From: Lithodes maja | Lineage: Eukaryota > Arthropoda > Malacostraca > Decapoda > Lithodidae | NCBI GenBank assembly: GCA_037953745.1 | Contig: JBAKBP010003195.1 | Span: 1 to 64,000, forward strand | Length of the DNA: 64,000 nt | Direction: 5' to 3' | Shown here: one piece after another, positions 28,246-38,156 of the stretch | How the letters are laid out: every line of letters begins with the position of its first letter | Numbering within the stretch: the stretch's first letter is position 1 | Notes under the pieces: generated by a model | Told to the model about the DNA's origin: nothing | Databases searched by the model: none | What the model saw: only the letters and a program-made list of their open reading frames with translations | Made by a program: the position numbers and the translations under genes

Positions 28246-30684
28246 CTAGACCCTCTGCCTTAAAGCTATACATGGTAAGGAAGGTTTGTCTAGAGCAACT
28301 GACAAGTATCTAGACAAAACCGTATGATTAGACGCCCACAATTGAGTGGACGCGATATCTTCCACTGAAAAGTTTTTCAGGAAACGTAAAGAGGCTGCCC
28401 ATTTGCGTAAATCGTGGGCCCTACCCACCACGCCGGGATTACTCTCTTTAATGACTTCGACCAGAAGAGATGCTAATCGCCGTTTAAGTAAGCGTTTACC
28501 CGTACTTGCTACCCATAAAGCACCTTGGGGGTTTAGAGGAGCTACTCTCAAATATTTGGTTAGAGCTTGCACTGGACATAGATTATGATGCACCTTTCCC
28601 CTTTTTAATGCTGGCACCGTGAACTCTGAAAACACGTGTGCACTGTGCTCATTCTTGGCTACAAAACCTGGGGAAGGCGCAATGTAAATACATTCGTTAA
28701 GTCTACCAAACCTAAGGCAATTGGGTGTGTTGCTCATCGCCGCCAGCTCAGACACTCTGTTCCCGGTGGCCAAAGCCATAAGGAAAACCGCCTTTTTTAA
28801 GAGTAAAGCAAAGTCTGCAGTATTTTGGTACAGACGAGAGTGAAGTAAAGACAAAGCTTTGTCGAGAGACCAAGTAGGCATGAGCTGACGGGGAGGTGGG
28901 CGAAGTTTAAAACAAGCTCTCATAAAACCTGTTTCCTCCGCCACCGGTATGGAAAGACCTGTAAGGTCTAAAAAGGGCACTCTAATTGCAGTTAAGTGAT
29001 TTTTTAATGTTACCACCGATAAATGTTTCTGTTCAAACAGATAATTCAAGTAATTGAAAATTAAAGCCACTGACGGCACATTCTGTTCCATTCTGACAAT
29101 CCAGGAAGTAAAGGCTTGCCAATGTGAGTGATACTGACGTTTCGTAGACTGAGTATATTGATTGATTAATTTATTAGTCACATCTCTACCGTATGGTGCC
29201 AGCCACTTGGCCTCCTGAATGTCCATAATGCAAAAGTCAGCGAGGTCGCTAGGTTGCCAATCGTGTCTAAGTGGAAATACCCGACCGGGAGCGATACCGG
29301 GTCCGGGCACCACGTTTTCAATTGCTGGTACCACAACTGCTCCGGCCACAGGGGCGCGATTAGCGAGACTAAGCCTCGATAATCTCGTAGTTTGTTCACT
29401 ACGTGGCACATTAGTGACGCATCTGGCGGTGGAAACAGATAGATGGAGCTCCATCTGTTCCAGTCTGTCACTAGGGCGTCTGGCCCCCCTGCCGGCGTTA
29501 TCGCCCGGCGGGTGAGGTATAGAGGGAGTTTGTGAGTCTCCTCGGACGCAAAAAGATCCACTTGTGGATGGGAGAGCTCTGCAATCATTACGTTGAAAAT
29601 GGGTTGCTTGAGCTCCCATTCTACTGTTGTGCTCTGTCTCCGGGACAGAGCGTCTGCCCAGACGTTCGCTACGCCTGGGAGATAAGATGCGTGAAGGTAA
29701 ATTTCTAGTCTGTTGGCTAGAGTAAAAATCTCTTCCGACACGTTTAGCAACCCCCTGGACCTCGTTGATCCTTGCTTCTGAATACAGTGAACCGCATTCA
29801 GATTGTCCATTCTGAAGGCCACTGACTTGCCCCGTAATGCCGGGCCGTGAGCCTGAAGGAAATACAAGGGGACTAGTAATTCTTTGACATTGATGTGAGA
29901 GATTTCTAAGTGGGACCAAAGCCCCTGACCCTGGTGCCCCTGATTTGATTGAAATCCCCAACCTATTGTGCCTGACGCATCCGTGTCTATACATACCGTT
30001 GGTGGAGGAGAAATCCATGACATTATTGAGTACAACGTTTCCCTCTTTGCCCAGACCGCTAGCAAGGTGTGGATTAATTTCGGGATGGGCCATAATTTTC
30101 CCGCCGGTAAGAGCGGGAAATATTTGTTGCCTTCCAATATTAATCGTTTTACTTTCAACCGGCCCAACTTGACAGTTAGTTGAATCCAGTTGAGAGAGCC
30201 GACCAGAGATTCCCAGACCCTTCGCGTCGTAGTCAGACTGTGAAGGAACATGAACAGTTTCCTGCGAAACCTGTTGCGATTGTCCACACTCTGACTCAGA
30301 GTGAGAGCGGCTGTGTCCCAGACCAGCCCTATCCACTGAATTACTCGTGAGGGAACAAGGTTTGACTTTACCAGATTTACCTTGAAGCCTAGAGTTTTGA
30401 CATGATTTAAAATTATATTGACATGTTTTATGCATAAATGTTGTGTCTCTGCCACCACCAGCCAGTCGTCCAGATACCACAACACTCTGATCCCCTGTTT
30501 TAACAATGGCATCAGGGCTTGCCGGACTAATTTCGTGAATAATCGAGGTGCTAGGTTGAAACCGAACGGCATCCTTTGAAAAACAAAATTTTGGTGCCTG
30601 ATCCGTAAGGCCAAAAACCTTTGAAATCTTTTGTTGACCGATACGTGCCAATAGGCGTCTGTCAGGTCTAGTGAACACATCCAA
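28246..30684 (-). CDS. DIRS copy 2 tyrosine recombinase (long open frame; recombinase is its C-terminal part)
   Basis: The 812-codon open frame overlaps RT/RNase H over most of its first 500 codons, where it is only a phase-shifted reading. Recombinase similarity occupies about residues 470-812. The core-binding part has KRQYHSHWQAFTSW and LNYLFEQKHLSV. The catalytic part has Arg643 in GNRVSELAAM, His757 and Arg760 in HDLRKW, His787 in SNHTVL and Tyr793 in SRYLSV: a complete R-H-R-H-Y set. The real start probably lies near the end of the RT/RNase H frame (stop at 29178). It should integrate the circular DIRS cDNA without target duplication. Confidence 0.85.
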   Translation of the reverse strand: MDVFTRPDRRLLARIGQQKISKVFGLTDQAPKFCFSKDAVRFQPSTSIIHEISPASPDAIVKTGDQSVVVSGRLAGGGRDTTFMHKTCQYNFKSCQNSRLQGKSGKVKPCSLTSNSVDRAGLGHSRSHSESECGQSQQVSQETVHVPSQSDYDAKGLGISGRLSQLDSTNCQVGPVESKTINIGRQQIFPALTGGKIMAHPEINPHLASGLGKEGNVVLNNVMDFSSTNGMYRHGCVRHNRLGISIKSGAPGSGALVPLRNLSHQCQRITSPLVFPSGSRPGITGQVSGLQNGQSECGSLYSEARINEVQGVAKRVGRDFYSSQQTRNLPSRILSPRRSERLGRRSVPETEHNSRMGAQATHFQRNDCRALPSTSGSFCVRGDSQTPSIPHPPGDNAGRGARRPSDRLEQMELHLSVSTARCVTNVPRSEQTTRLSRLSLANRAPVAGAVVVPAIENVVPGPGIAPGRVFPLRHDWQPSDLADFCIMDIQEAKWLAPYGRDVTNKLINQYTQSTKRQYHSHWQAFTSWIVRMEQNVPSVALIFNYLNYLFEQKHLSVVTLKNHLTAIRVPFLDLTGLSIPVAEETGFMRACFKLRPPPRQLMPTWSLDKALSLLHSRLYQNTADFALLLKKAVFLMALATGNRVSELAAMSNTPNCLRFGRLNECIYIAPSPGFVAKNEHSAHVFSEFTVPALKRGKVHHNLCPVQALTKYLRVAPLNPQGALWVASTGKRLLKRRLASLLVEVIKESNPGVVGRAHDLRKWAASLRFLKNFSVEDIASTQLWASNHTVLSRYLSVALDKPSLPCIALRQRV

Positions 30685-31103
30685 CCTCCCGGCGGAAGTG
30701 TTAGCCTGATTTGGTGTACTGTTAACATTCTGAAAGATTCATTGTGAATGTGAAGGTTCAGGTAAGACAGGTCTACGACCGGCCTCATCTGAACACTGTC
30801 CCTTTTGGGAACCAAAAATAGTTTGGACGTGAATACAGGGTAATTTGGGGGGACCGGGATGATGACATTCTTGGCAATCATTTCCTGGACCAGTGACTCC
30901 ACCTCTAAAGAAACAAAATTCGCCGTTGTCGGCTGACGTAAGCGAGGTCGCCGGAGCCACTGCCAAGTGATGCCTTTGCGAGCCACCATCCGTGCCCAAG
31001 TGTTTAATGGCCATGCCTGGTGACACGTTCGGAACGACCCAGTTAGCAGACAAGGGTTCGCCGGCTGTACTACCCTCGGGTCCTCCGGCCTTAAAGTTGG
31101 CAC
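29178..31103 (-). CDS. DIRS copy 2 reverse transcriptase, RNase H and presumed methyltransferase-like domain
   Basis: 641 residues, uninterrupted. RT at about 60-300: LFLVPKRDSVQMRPVVDLS, SLDLTDAYWHV with Asp146, FGFNLAPRLFTK, and YLDDW at 210-214. RNase H at about 368-490: CIDTDASGTIGWG with Asp373, VKELLVPL with Glu408, RMDNLNAV with Asp433, and WADALSRR with Asp484. The C-terminal 515-641 region (VDLFAS, TPAGGPDAL, YLFPPPDASL, LIAPLWPEQLW) matches the part of DIRS pol proteins described as Dam-like methyltransferase; that name is from memory of the family, not shown here. The first marked codon is GTG. The frame is open upstream across the ORF1 stop, and a slippery A_AAA_AAC sits exactly there, so expression as an ORF1-RT fusion is likely. 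Confidence 0.92.
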   Translation of the reverse strand: MPTLRPEDPRVVQPANPCLLTGSFRTCHQAWPLNTWARMVARKGITWQWLRRPRLRQPTTANFVSLEVESLVQEMIAKNVIIPVPPNYPVFTSKLFLVPKRDSVQMRPVVDLSYLNLHIHNESFRMLTVHQIRLTLPPGGWMCSLDLTDAYWHVSVNKRFQRFLALRIRHQNFVFQRMPFGFNLAPRLFTKLVRQALMPLLKQGIRVLWYLDDWLVVAETQHLCIKHVNIILNHVKTLGFKVNLVKSNLVPSRVIQWIGLVWDTAALTLSQSVDNRNRFRRKLFMFLHSLTTTRRVWESLVGSLNWIQLTVKLGRLKVKRLILEGNKYFPLLPAGKLWPIPKLIHTLLAVWAKRETLYSIMSWISPPPTVCIDTDASGTIGWGFQSNQGHQGQGLWSHLEISHINVKELLVPLYFLQAHGPALRGKSVAFRMDNLNAVHCIQKQGSTRSRGLLNVSEEIFTLANRLEIYLHASYLPGVANVWADALSRRQSTTVEWELKQPIFNVMIAELSHPQVDLFASEETHKLPLYLTRRAITPAGGPDALVTDWNRWSSIYLFPPPDASLMCHVVNKLRDYRGLVSLIAPLWPEQLWYQQLKTWCPDPVSLPVGYFHLDTIGNLATSLTFALWTFRRPSGWHHTVEM

Positions 31104-31120
31104 CGGGAGTGAGAGAGACT

Positions 31121-33733
31121 TTAGTTTTTTGATGGTGGGGTTGGTGGTGCTGGACGCTTTGCCGGCTGGCTGGTGTTGGCCGACGACTGGCCCTGGCCTG
31201 GCTTATGCTGGCCGCGTCCTCTCTGACCTGAAAACCTACCCTGTCTATGCCTGTACTGACCTTGGGGGGAGTGGGAAGACTTAGGCGGAAGAAAGGGTTT
31301 AGATCCCCCTGGCTGAGCTTTAGTAGTTGGCCTGGGTTTGGGAAAGGTAAATGTAGGTTTCTTAGAAGGGGTGGGACTGTGCTTAAAAGCCTGTGCCATA
31401 TTGAACACCGTTCGCCACACTTCAGGGGACATTAGAGAGGGAGTAAGCACTGGTGACATGACCACCTGATTCGCAATGCGATCAGGTAGCTTGCGAACTA
31501 AAGACATTCTGAGATCTTGTCTTGCTCGTACCGCCTCAAGCAAGGCGGTGCGTATGTCACCCAAGGATTGGATTGACGACTGGAGGAGCAGTCGCCGGGA
31601 CAATTCAACCGATCTTCTGGCATCCGCATCTGCGATTGCCTGAGTAGACCGTAGTAAAGACTTAGCTACCTGTTGAGACACTATGTATTGGGAGAACAGG
31701 CGAAAAGCTTTCCCCCTGAGCCTAAATTCTCTGTCTAGGTGAGTAGGGGTAGGGGTAGTGAAAGGGTCTTTCAGCTCACAAAGATTAATTTTAGGGGCAG
31801 CTAGGAAAGAAAACAAAGCTGATGGGACTCCGCCTGCAGACCCTACAGGCATGGAGAACCACGAATGAGTATCTTGAGGGATCTGGTGGGAAGATTTCGA
31901 AGTAAATGTGGTTGCAAAGTTTTGAGCCTCTATTTCCCAATCTACCCAAGGTCCTGGACCCAACTGCCCCACCTTCAAAACTGGATTAGCTGCTTCGTCT
32001 GTGACGGTCTGTAAATCAAGTGCAGGAGTGAGAGCTGACAGAGTCTTAATAACGTTAAACCCATCCAGCTTAGACCAGTCTGAAAATAGTTTTGAAGCTG
32101 AGGCAGGGGGTAAAGCTGGCTTAGTAGCATACACAAAATAGTCCTGGTGATAATAACTAGGTATAGCCTTGATGTTTACGTCTAGTACATTTCCCAAATT
32201 ATCCACGGCCCTTAATTTCTTTGATTTATTGCCTTGGATGACCCACTCACTCGGTACTGGGAGCTCCCCTGACAAGGTAGGCTGGGCCAGCTCTGGTTTA
32301 GTGGGGGTCAAAAGGACCCAAGGCTCGTCTGGTCCATAAAGCAAGGGCATGGCTACCTTTCTGACAGGTGCCTTGTCTAGAGGGGGTGGATTAACATCCG
32401 TGATGACCCTGACATTGGAAGTTGTCAATGCCGCCGTAGCAGGCTTGGTAGCTACTGATGTTGACAGAGTGGGGGGGTTAGGGATCTTAGATAAGACAAT
32501 CGAAGTCATCAGAGGCCGTACCGTAGAACTTGTCGTGGGAGCCCCCAAGTCGATCGTGGGGGCCTCCTGTTGTTGGCCAAAAAATCTAGATAAAGCCTGA
32601 GTAAGCAGCCCATTAATTTCTTGCGCAGTAACAAATTGATTTGAAGATGAACTTACAGGTGAATCATTAATATCCTGCGCGGCGTCTAAGCCTGAGCCTG
32701 ACTCTTGCCCTTCCATTTCCGAAATTATTGAAACCTCGTCTTTCTCTTCCTGAGAAGATCCCTCCGAAGCCGGGGTACCTTGCTGCCAAGACAAGTCAGG
32801 AATAGAGGATGGGATCGCCGCGTCCCTGTGGACATCAGCTACTGTGTGACTCGTTTGAGTCGAACGTGGGTGGTCGGACCCTGGCTGAGCAAACCGCCAA
32901 ACACCGAGGCCTTGGCCTACACTCTCTTGAGAGTCTGACACATTATCACGAACTGAACCCCCCGAACTTTCCAATTCCAGGGTCAAAATATTTATGGGTA
33001 AATCCTCTTTAAGGACAGGCACCGCACTGGACCCTTGAGACCTAACACAAACTCTGTCTGGGGTAGAGGTATGAAGAGAGGCACTAGAAACTGGTGAATG
33101 TAGGGAGGACTTTCTTTTATGTGAATCCTTTTTGGAGGATTTATGGCTACGGTGTGACCGTGAACTATTCTTTGATTTCGAGGAATCATCGCCGTGACCA
33201 CTGGTGGAACTTTCCGTCCTACTCTTCTTACTCGCCGGTGAAGAGGCAAGACTAGATGACTGTCGTCTGAGAGGTGACCTGGACCGAGATCTCGCCCGAG
33301 ATGATGAGGCGGATGCCGGGGGTGTAGGCTCTCGTGGACGTTTGGGTGTAGCCGCAGAAGATACAGAACCCTGACCAGTCTCCGCCGGCATATGACTCGT
33401 GACTCTAGAGGAACGTTTAGGGGGAGGGTGTTCAAATAACAATTTATCCCAAAGAGGGACGTTATCACATTGAAGTGATTTATGTGCAACAATCGTAGTG
33501 TAGGCTGACATCTGTTGCCTTACTTCTCGTAACGCTACTGCTGCGGTCTTATCATTATCGCAAAGGACTTTTAGAGCTAATTGGGAGCAAAAAGAACAAT
33601 TACGCATAACCCAGAGACCCCTTGAACGGTCTAGACATTTAACACACCTTATGCAAAGGGTATGCGCAAAAATAGGGATACCGGCACAAGCAGGGGTAGT
33701 GCATAAAGCAAAGACTGGGGCCACGGTAGCCAT
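31121..33733 (-). CDS. DIRS copy 2 ORF1 (gag-like protein)
   Basis: 870 residues from ATG (MATVAPVFAL). The N-terminus carries a Cys array C-x4-C-x10-C-x2-C-x2-C-x12-C-x2-C at about 11-49, a probable zinc-binding module. Then comes a long Ser/Arg/Lys-rich stretch (SSRARSRSRSPLRR, SRSHRSHKSSKKDSHKRK), an acidic Ser/Thr linker, and a conserved block at about 425-780 (MPLLYGPDEPW, GELPVPSEW, LGPGPWVDWE, HSWFSMPVG, FRLRGKAFRLFSQY, LGDIRTALLEAVRARQDLRM). The tail is Gly/Gln/Arg-rich (GQYRHRQGRFSGQRGRGQHK). A role in RNA binding and particle formation is inferred from position and composition. Confidence 0.85.
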   Translation of the reverse strand: MATVAPVFALCTTPACAGIPIFAHTLCIRCVKCLDRSRGLWVMRNCSFCSQLALKVLCDNDKTAAVALREVRQQMSAYTTIVAHKSLQCDNVPLWDKLLFEHPPPKRSSRVTSHMPAETGQGSVSSAATPKRPREPTPPASASSSRARSRSRSPLRRQSSSLASSPASKKSRTESSTSGHGDDSSKSKNSSRSHRSHKSSKKDSHKRKSSLHSPVSSASLHTSTPDRVCVRSQGSSAVPVLKEDLPINILTLELESSGGSVRDNVSDSQESVGQGLGVWRFAQPGSDHPRSTQTSHTVADVHRDAAIPSSIPDLSWQQGTPASEGSSQEEKDEVSIISEMEGQESGSGLDAAQDINDSPVSSSSNQFVTAQEINGLLTQALSRFFGQQQEAPTIDLGAPTTSSTVRPLMTSIVLSKIPNPPTLSTSVATKPATAALTTSNVRVITDVNPPPLDKAPVRKVAMPLLYGPDEPWVLLTPTKPELAQPTLSGELPVPSEWVIQGNKSKKLRAVDNLGNVLDVNIKAIPSYYHQDYFVYATKPALPPASASKLFSDWSKLDGFNVIKTLSALTPALDLQTVTDEAANPVLKVGQLGPGPWVDWEIEAQNFATTFTSKSSHQIPQDTHSWFSMPVGSAGGVPSALFSFLAAPKINLCELKDPFTTPTPTHLDREFRLRGKAFRLFSQYIVSQQVAKSLLRSTQAIADADARRSVELSRRLLLQSSIQSLGDIRTALLEAVRARQDLRMSLVRKLPDRIANQVVMSPVLTPSLMSPEVWRTVFNMAQAFKHSPTPSKKPTFTFPKPRPTTKAQPGGSKPFLPPKSSHSPQGQYRHRQGRFSGQRGRGQHKPGQGQSSANTSQPAKRPAPPTPPSKN
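31124..31130 (-). promoter_or_regulatory. Candidate -1 ribosomal frameshift heptamer, DIRS copy 2
   Basis: ORF1 ends TCA AAA AAC TAA, so A_AAA_AAC directly abuts the stop. A -1 slip reads on as CTA AAG TCT CTC TCA, which is the RT/RNase H frame and stays open to its stop at 29178. A downstream stimulatory structure was not modelled. Confidence 0.65.
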
Positions 33734-35186
33734 GACAGAGACTGGTGGGGAAAACTACCGCCGGGTCTGTATTGGTCCGCCGGAGCCCAGCTCTGGAAAA
33801 AAAGAAAATTTCCAGGAATTAATGCTCATAAGGTTAATCCAACATGTTCGCACACAAGTGTTAATAGCCCACCGGATAACGAGATGTGATAACACAACGA
33901 TCACAGCTCGCTACGCGGCGGGGTTTCAGAATATCTAAACAAATCTTTTGAAGAAAGTGAAGAATACCCTCTGACATAATATCGGTCCAGCATGGCGATT
34001 ATAGTCTTTCTGGTGGTGACTGTCTCAAGATTCAATAAAGGAACAAAAACAACCTCCCATAAAGACGCCGGCCCTTGAAATATTTTTTGTATAATAACAC
34101 AGGGCAGGCTGACACGAGATCTGATTTCTAACGAATTGTCACAAAAAGATCGCCGTAAGATTGAAGGCGGCGATACCTAAATGTATCACTGAATTAAGTA
34201 GTTAAATCGAAAATGAATTTGTAAATTCCTTATTTCCTCCAACTAGGGAGCACCCGCCAGGTGTGAAAAACGATATTAACCCCAATTGAACCTTCAATTG
34301 CCGTAAAAATAAAGGCGGCGATACATACAGTATTGCTTAAAAATGGAATGGTTAATTTACTGAATGACTTAATAGATTATCCCACCCTTCCAAGGTACAC
34401 CCGCCGGGTGAGATGTCAAAACGTTAACCCCATAAGTTCCTGTCCCCACTTCTTTGTAAAAGATCGCCGGGGAGGAAAGCCCTTAACAACAGCTAGGTTT
34501 TTCATGTGGTTTTGTAAAACCTGGTAGAAAAACTACATAACGTATGTTCGCAAGAACAAAGTTTTATAGATGGGAACAGCCAGTCCGCCGGGAATCAAAG
34601 GGGGCCTGAAACCAGGTACCAACAGAGACGCAGTCCTGGAGAGCCACAGACACCTCATCGCCGGGGACACAAACCTGTGTTAAAAACCATGTGTGGCCTA
34701 ACACGGCTCTCGGCCGGGTTTTATCATGGTGAAACCGAGAAAAAACCCGCCGGAAGGACACCCACCCCGATCAGACACCATCTGAACGTACACTGTACAC
34801 GAAGGAAGCCACGCACGACTAACCTAAGTTCACACAATAATCCGTGGAATTAGCCAATACACAACTAAACCAGGAAACAAACATAGTCCGAGGAATTAGC
34901 CAATACACAACTAAAACCCGGATACACATGACACAGTAGGGCATATTTATACATAATAAACAATAACACTTGTACATGTGGCAAAACTACGAGCGGCTGG
35001 CTAGGCCTAAGTAGACGGAATAGGAAAAGTTGAAATATACACAAAACACTGGGAATATCACAACAGGAACCACCGCCAACCCACCACTGTAGAAAAAACT
35101 TCCGACAAAGGGAAGACTGACTCGGAACCCAGAAAAAACTTCACTAAGTGAAGAAAATAACACAGGGAACATCAGAAGCAAAGCTT
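33734..35186 (-). other. DIRS copy 2 5' noncoding region with diverged tandem repeats
   Basis: No ORF supported. Two ~180-base imperfect repeats at about 34145-34310 and 34315-34455 share AGGCGGCGATAC, a middle AT-rich part and CACCCGCC(A/G)GGTGAG/GTG. A second short duplication is GGAATTAGCCAATACACAAC at about 34846 and 34893. Probably leader sequence holding the promoter. Confidence 0.5.
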
Positions 35187-35206
35187 ACCTCATCTATCTA
35201 TTCTAT

Positions 35207-36105
35207 CTATTGCCCGACGCCGTGATCCCCGAAGGGGTGGCCACGAACGAACCGCCCCCATGCACCTCTGTCCCCAGTCAGTCGACGCCCCTCCTCCCAA
35301 CCAGCACCGCCTTCGTTCATGTAGTTCCTCACTCCATCCTTCCACCTCATATTCGGTCTACCTCTCCCCCTCTGTCCCTCCACCTCGCTCTCGTACACCC
35401 TCTTAGTCATTCTCTCGCTTTCCATACGTTCCATATGGCCGAACCATCTCAAGTTGTTCCTTTTCACACTTTCCAGCACATCTACCTCCACACCACACCT
35501 CCTTCTTACTTCCTCATTAGTCTGTCTATCCCTCCATGTAACTCCGCACGCACTCCTTAAGTAATTCATTTCCACTGCTCTCACTCTTGGTCTGAGTCTC
35601 TCAACCAACGTCCATGCTTCGCTTCCGTAAGTCAGTGTCGGGATTACCACACTGTCATGCAAGGACTTCTTCACTTCCATACTGATCACCCTATTTCTTG
35701 TTACTGCTTTTAGCGTTCCTACAACCCTCTTCCCCTGTTGTACCCTCTCCCGCACCTCTTCATCCATAGTCCCATCTTTACTCAACACACTGCCCAGATA
35801 CTTAAAAGAGTTGACGATCTCCATAGCCTGACCGTTCAGCTTCACCTCACACTCTGTGACTTCACCCCTTTCGAAGACCATAACCTTGCTCTTCCCCGTA
35901 TTTACCTTCAAATTCCGTTTTTCGCACACTGTTCCAAACTCATTTACCAGACCCTGCAACTCCCATTCATTATCACTCATCAGAACTGTATCATCCGCAA
36001 ACAGCAGTATAGGTAGCTTCCACTCAATTCCCTCCCTTTTCAGCGATACACCAACATCCACTGCTCTTGATAGTATTTCTTTCATAACTCCATCCATATA
36101 TACAG
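35207..36105 (-). pseudogene. RTE copy C, C-terminal half
   Basis: Open frame from YMDGVMKEILSR through LFADDTVLMSD to the GRGRPNMRW tail, almost identical to RTE-A residues 707-1003, with a final Gly-Gln instead of Arg-Gln. It is separated from its upstream half by the gypsy insertion exactly between TV and YMDG. The frame's apparent extra N-terminal residues belong to the gypsy LTR. Confidence 0.9.
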
Positions 36106-37924
36106 TGTTACGGCTGGATCGGCAATACATATTCGGGATTCTTGATCGTAGGACAGAAATGGCTTATGTGACAACGACACGCTCGATTCCAGTCCCAAAT
36201 ACTATATGCTCCAGACAACAAAAGCACCAACGCCCTACAGAGTTATCGTCTATGGTAACGAGGTACCTTAACTCGGCGAAAGTGTACAACAGGGGTAGGC
36301 TATGAGGCTAAACTCCCTCAGACATTTATAGGTTACGTTATGACTAAAGAAATGCAATACTCAAGAAACTACGTTAATATTAAGCCTCTAATAATGTAGA
36401 ATAGAAGCAGGCTAAAGGTATGACAGTGAAATGCTAAATAACAAATGTACACGCCTACTTGAAAGCGCGTGCACTAGAATAACTGTCCCCTACTAACATG
36501 CACTAGCATGTAGCATACAAGATGTTCATGATCCAGTAGATACCTAATAATACACATGGAAGGAACATAAACAGTAGTCACTTATTGTAATAATGAATCT
36601 ATATTTGGAATAACTAAAAGGTTGCAGGCAACAGTACTGCGCCGGTAGCCTACTACCGCATAGGCTACTTCGCTTCTCTCACTCTGTCTCCCCTCTTAGT
36701 CCGTATGCGCCCTACGCAATAGAACTCCGGAAACAGCAGCAAAACGACAGTGCAGTTAATTGATACATGAAAGTATTAATAGTGTTGTCTTGTGTGTGAG
36801 TAATGTGTATTGTAAAGTGTTACATACATAAACTTAAAGAGAGCTGCAATGCATAGTAAAATAAAGATATCACCCACTCATCATCCCCATGTGTTCTAGC
36901 TAGCAGGCCAAGTCACAGGAACAACGAGTCCCAGCACCGAAAGCGAGAACCCAGGAAAAGACTGCAGAGAACACAAGGACAGATAAATTACGTTACTCTA
37001 CTATACCGGCACTACGAGCGAGCTGTAGTCTCTGGTACTGCACTCGCTCCTGGCTCGGTAGGCAAATCAAGGCTAAGTCCTCGCCCCTCTACAGACAACT
37101 CCTGGGCATAGTCGGGCTCTTACACATGGCACTAGTCTAGTCACAAATTGGATGATGAGCTGGGCATATAACTCGTGAACATGTAGAACGTTCACCAACT
37201 ATCCTCATCAAGAAGATCGCTGTTCACATTAACCCCTTAAATCTAATACATGTAAATATATGCTTGTCCTAAGAGTAATACGAGAGGTGAGTGCTGAAAC
37301 TCCTTTAGGACCTCAAGGGAAGGGTATGCATTTAAATAGAGAGAAGAATGAAATGAGAGTAATGTCGTCAGAGAGAAAGAGTGCAACCGTGAGAAATTGG
37401 GAGAGAGGGCAAGGGATGTTAGAATCTCAAAGGTTCTAGGCAACCTGATCATGGAACACACAGCGAGCCTCCAGGCAATGTGCAGTACGACAACATGGGC
37501 AGCCCAGGCAGCATATGCAGGCGGCAATGTACTACCAACCCTGTCGCACCTAGCTATAAGCGCAGGGCTGCCAACCGGTCCATACGTCTGGCAACCACCC
37601 CCCCGGCAGCGAGGCGCATTGCTACCCTCTCGCTCTGAAGTCTAACTCACTCTCTCTCTCTGAATTCCTATTGTCTTATCTATCAACTTCTCTATTGATA
37701 CTACATATTAAATGGAAGGTCTCGACATGGCTTAAAACAAAACCCACCACTGGTTAGCAAATGACGAGACCTTTGCAGAGATACAAAGAACATAGTTATA
37801 CGTTGTCACACTCAATATAAGCAGCCAGCACGGCACAGCGGCACAGCGGCACCGCACCGCGGCGGCACAGTGGAGTACCAAGGAGTACAATCAGGTTAAG
37901 TTGCCACGCACTGGGTGCGTCACA
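36106..37924 (-). repeat. 3' LTR of the gypsy element
   Basis: 1819 bases, TGTTACGGCTGG...TGCGTCACA on the plus strand. Same length as the other LTR, with no difference noticed over the parts compared, including two identical embedded 94- and 82-codon chance frames. Confidence 0.92.
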
Positions 37925-37939
37925 GCCCCCCCAAGATTT
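37925..37939 (-). other. Polypurine tract of the gypsy element
   Basis: On the minus strand AAATCTTGGGGGGGC abuts the 3' LTR, the position and composition expected for plus-strand DNA priming. Confidence 0.75.
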
Positions 37940-38156
37940 TAGATAATCGACCTTAGAAGCATTATCAAAATCTGACAGGCAACCAACCGACCTGCTACCC
38001 TTAGCTGTCACTAATTGCAAAAGGTGCACAACAACTGAAGTGTGAATTATACATAAAACACAATATCGCATGCATCATGCTACAACAATAAAGACTTACA
38101 AAACTAAAAAAAAAATTCTCGTTTATTTTATTGTTTTATAATCTTTTTGGACGGCG

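Noticed and set aside
29178..29560. C-terminal DIRS pol domain as a host-derived methyltransferase
   Set aside because: It is collinear with RT/RNase H in all three copies, so it is a normal part of DIRS pol, not a captured gene.
36106..37924. Open frames of 82-149 codons inside the LTRs
   Set aside because: Present identically in both LTRs, without homology or proper context; chance frames.
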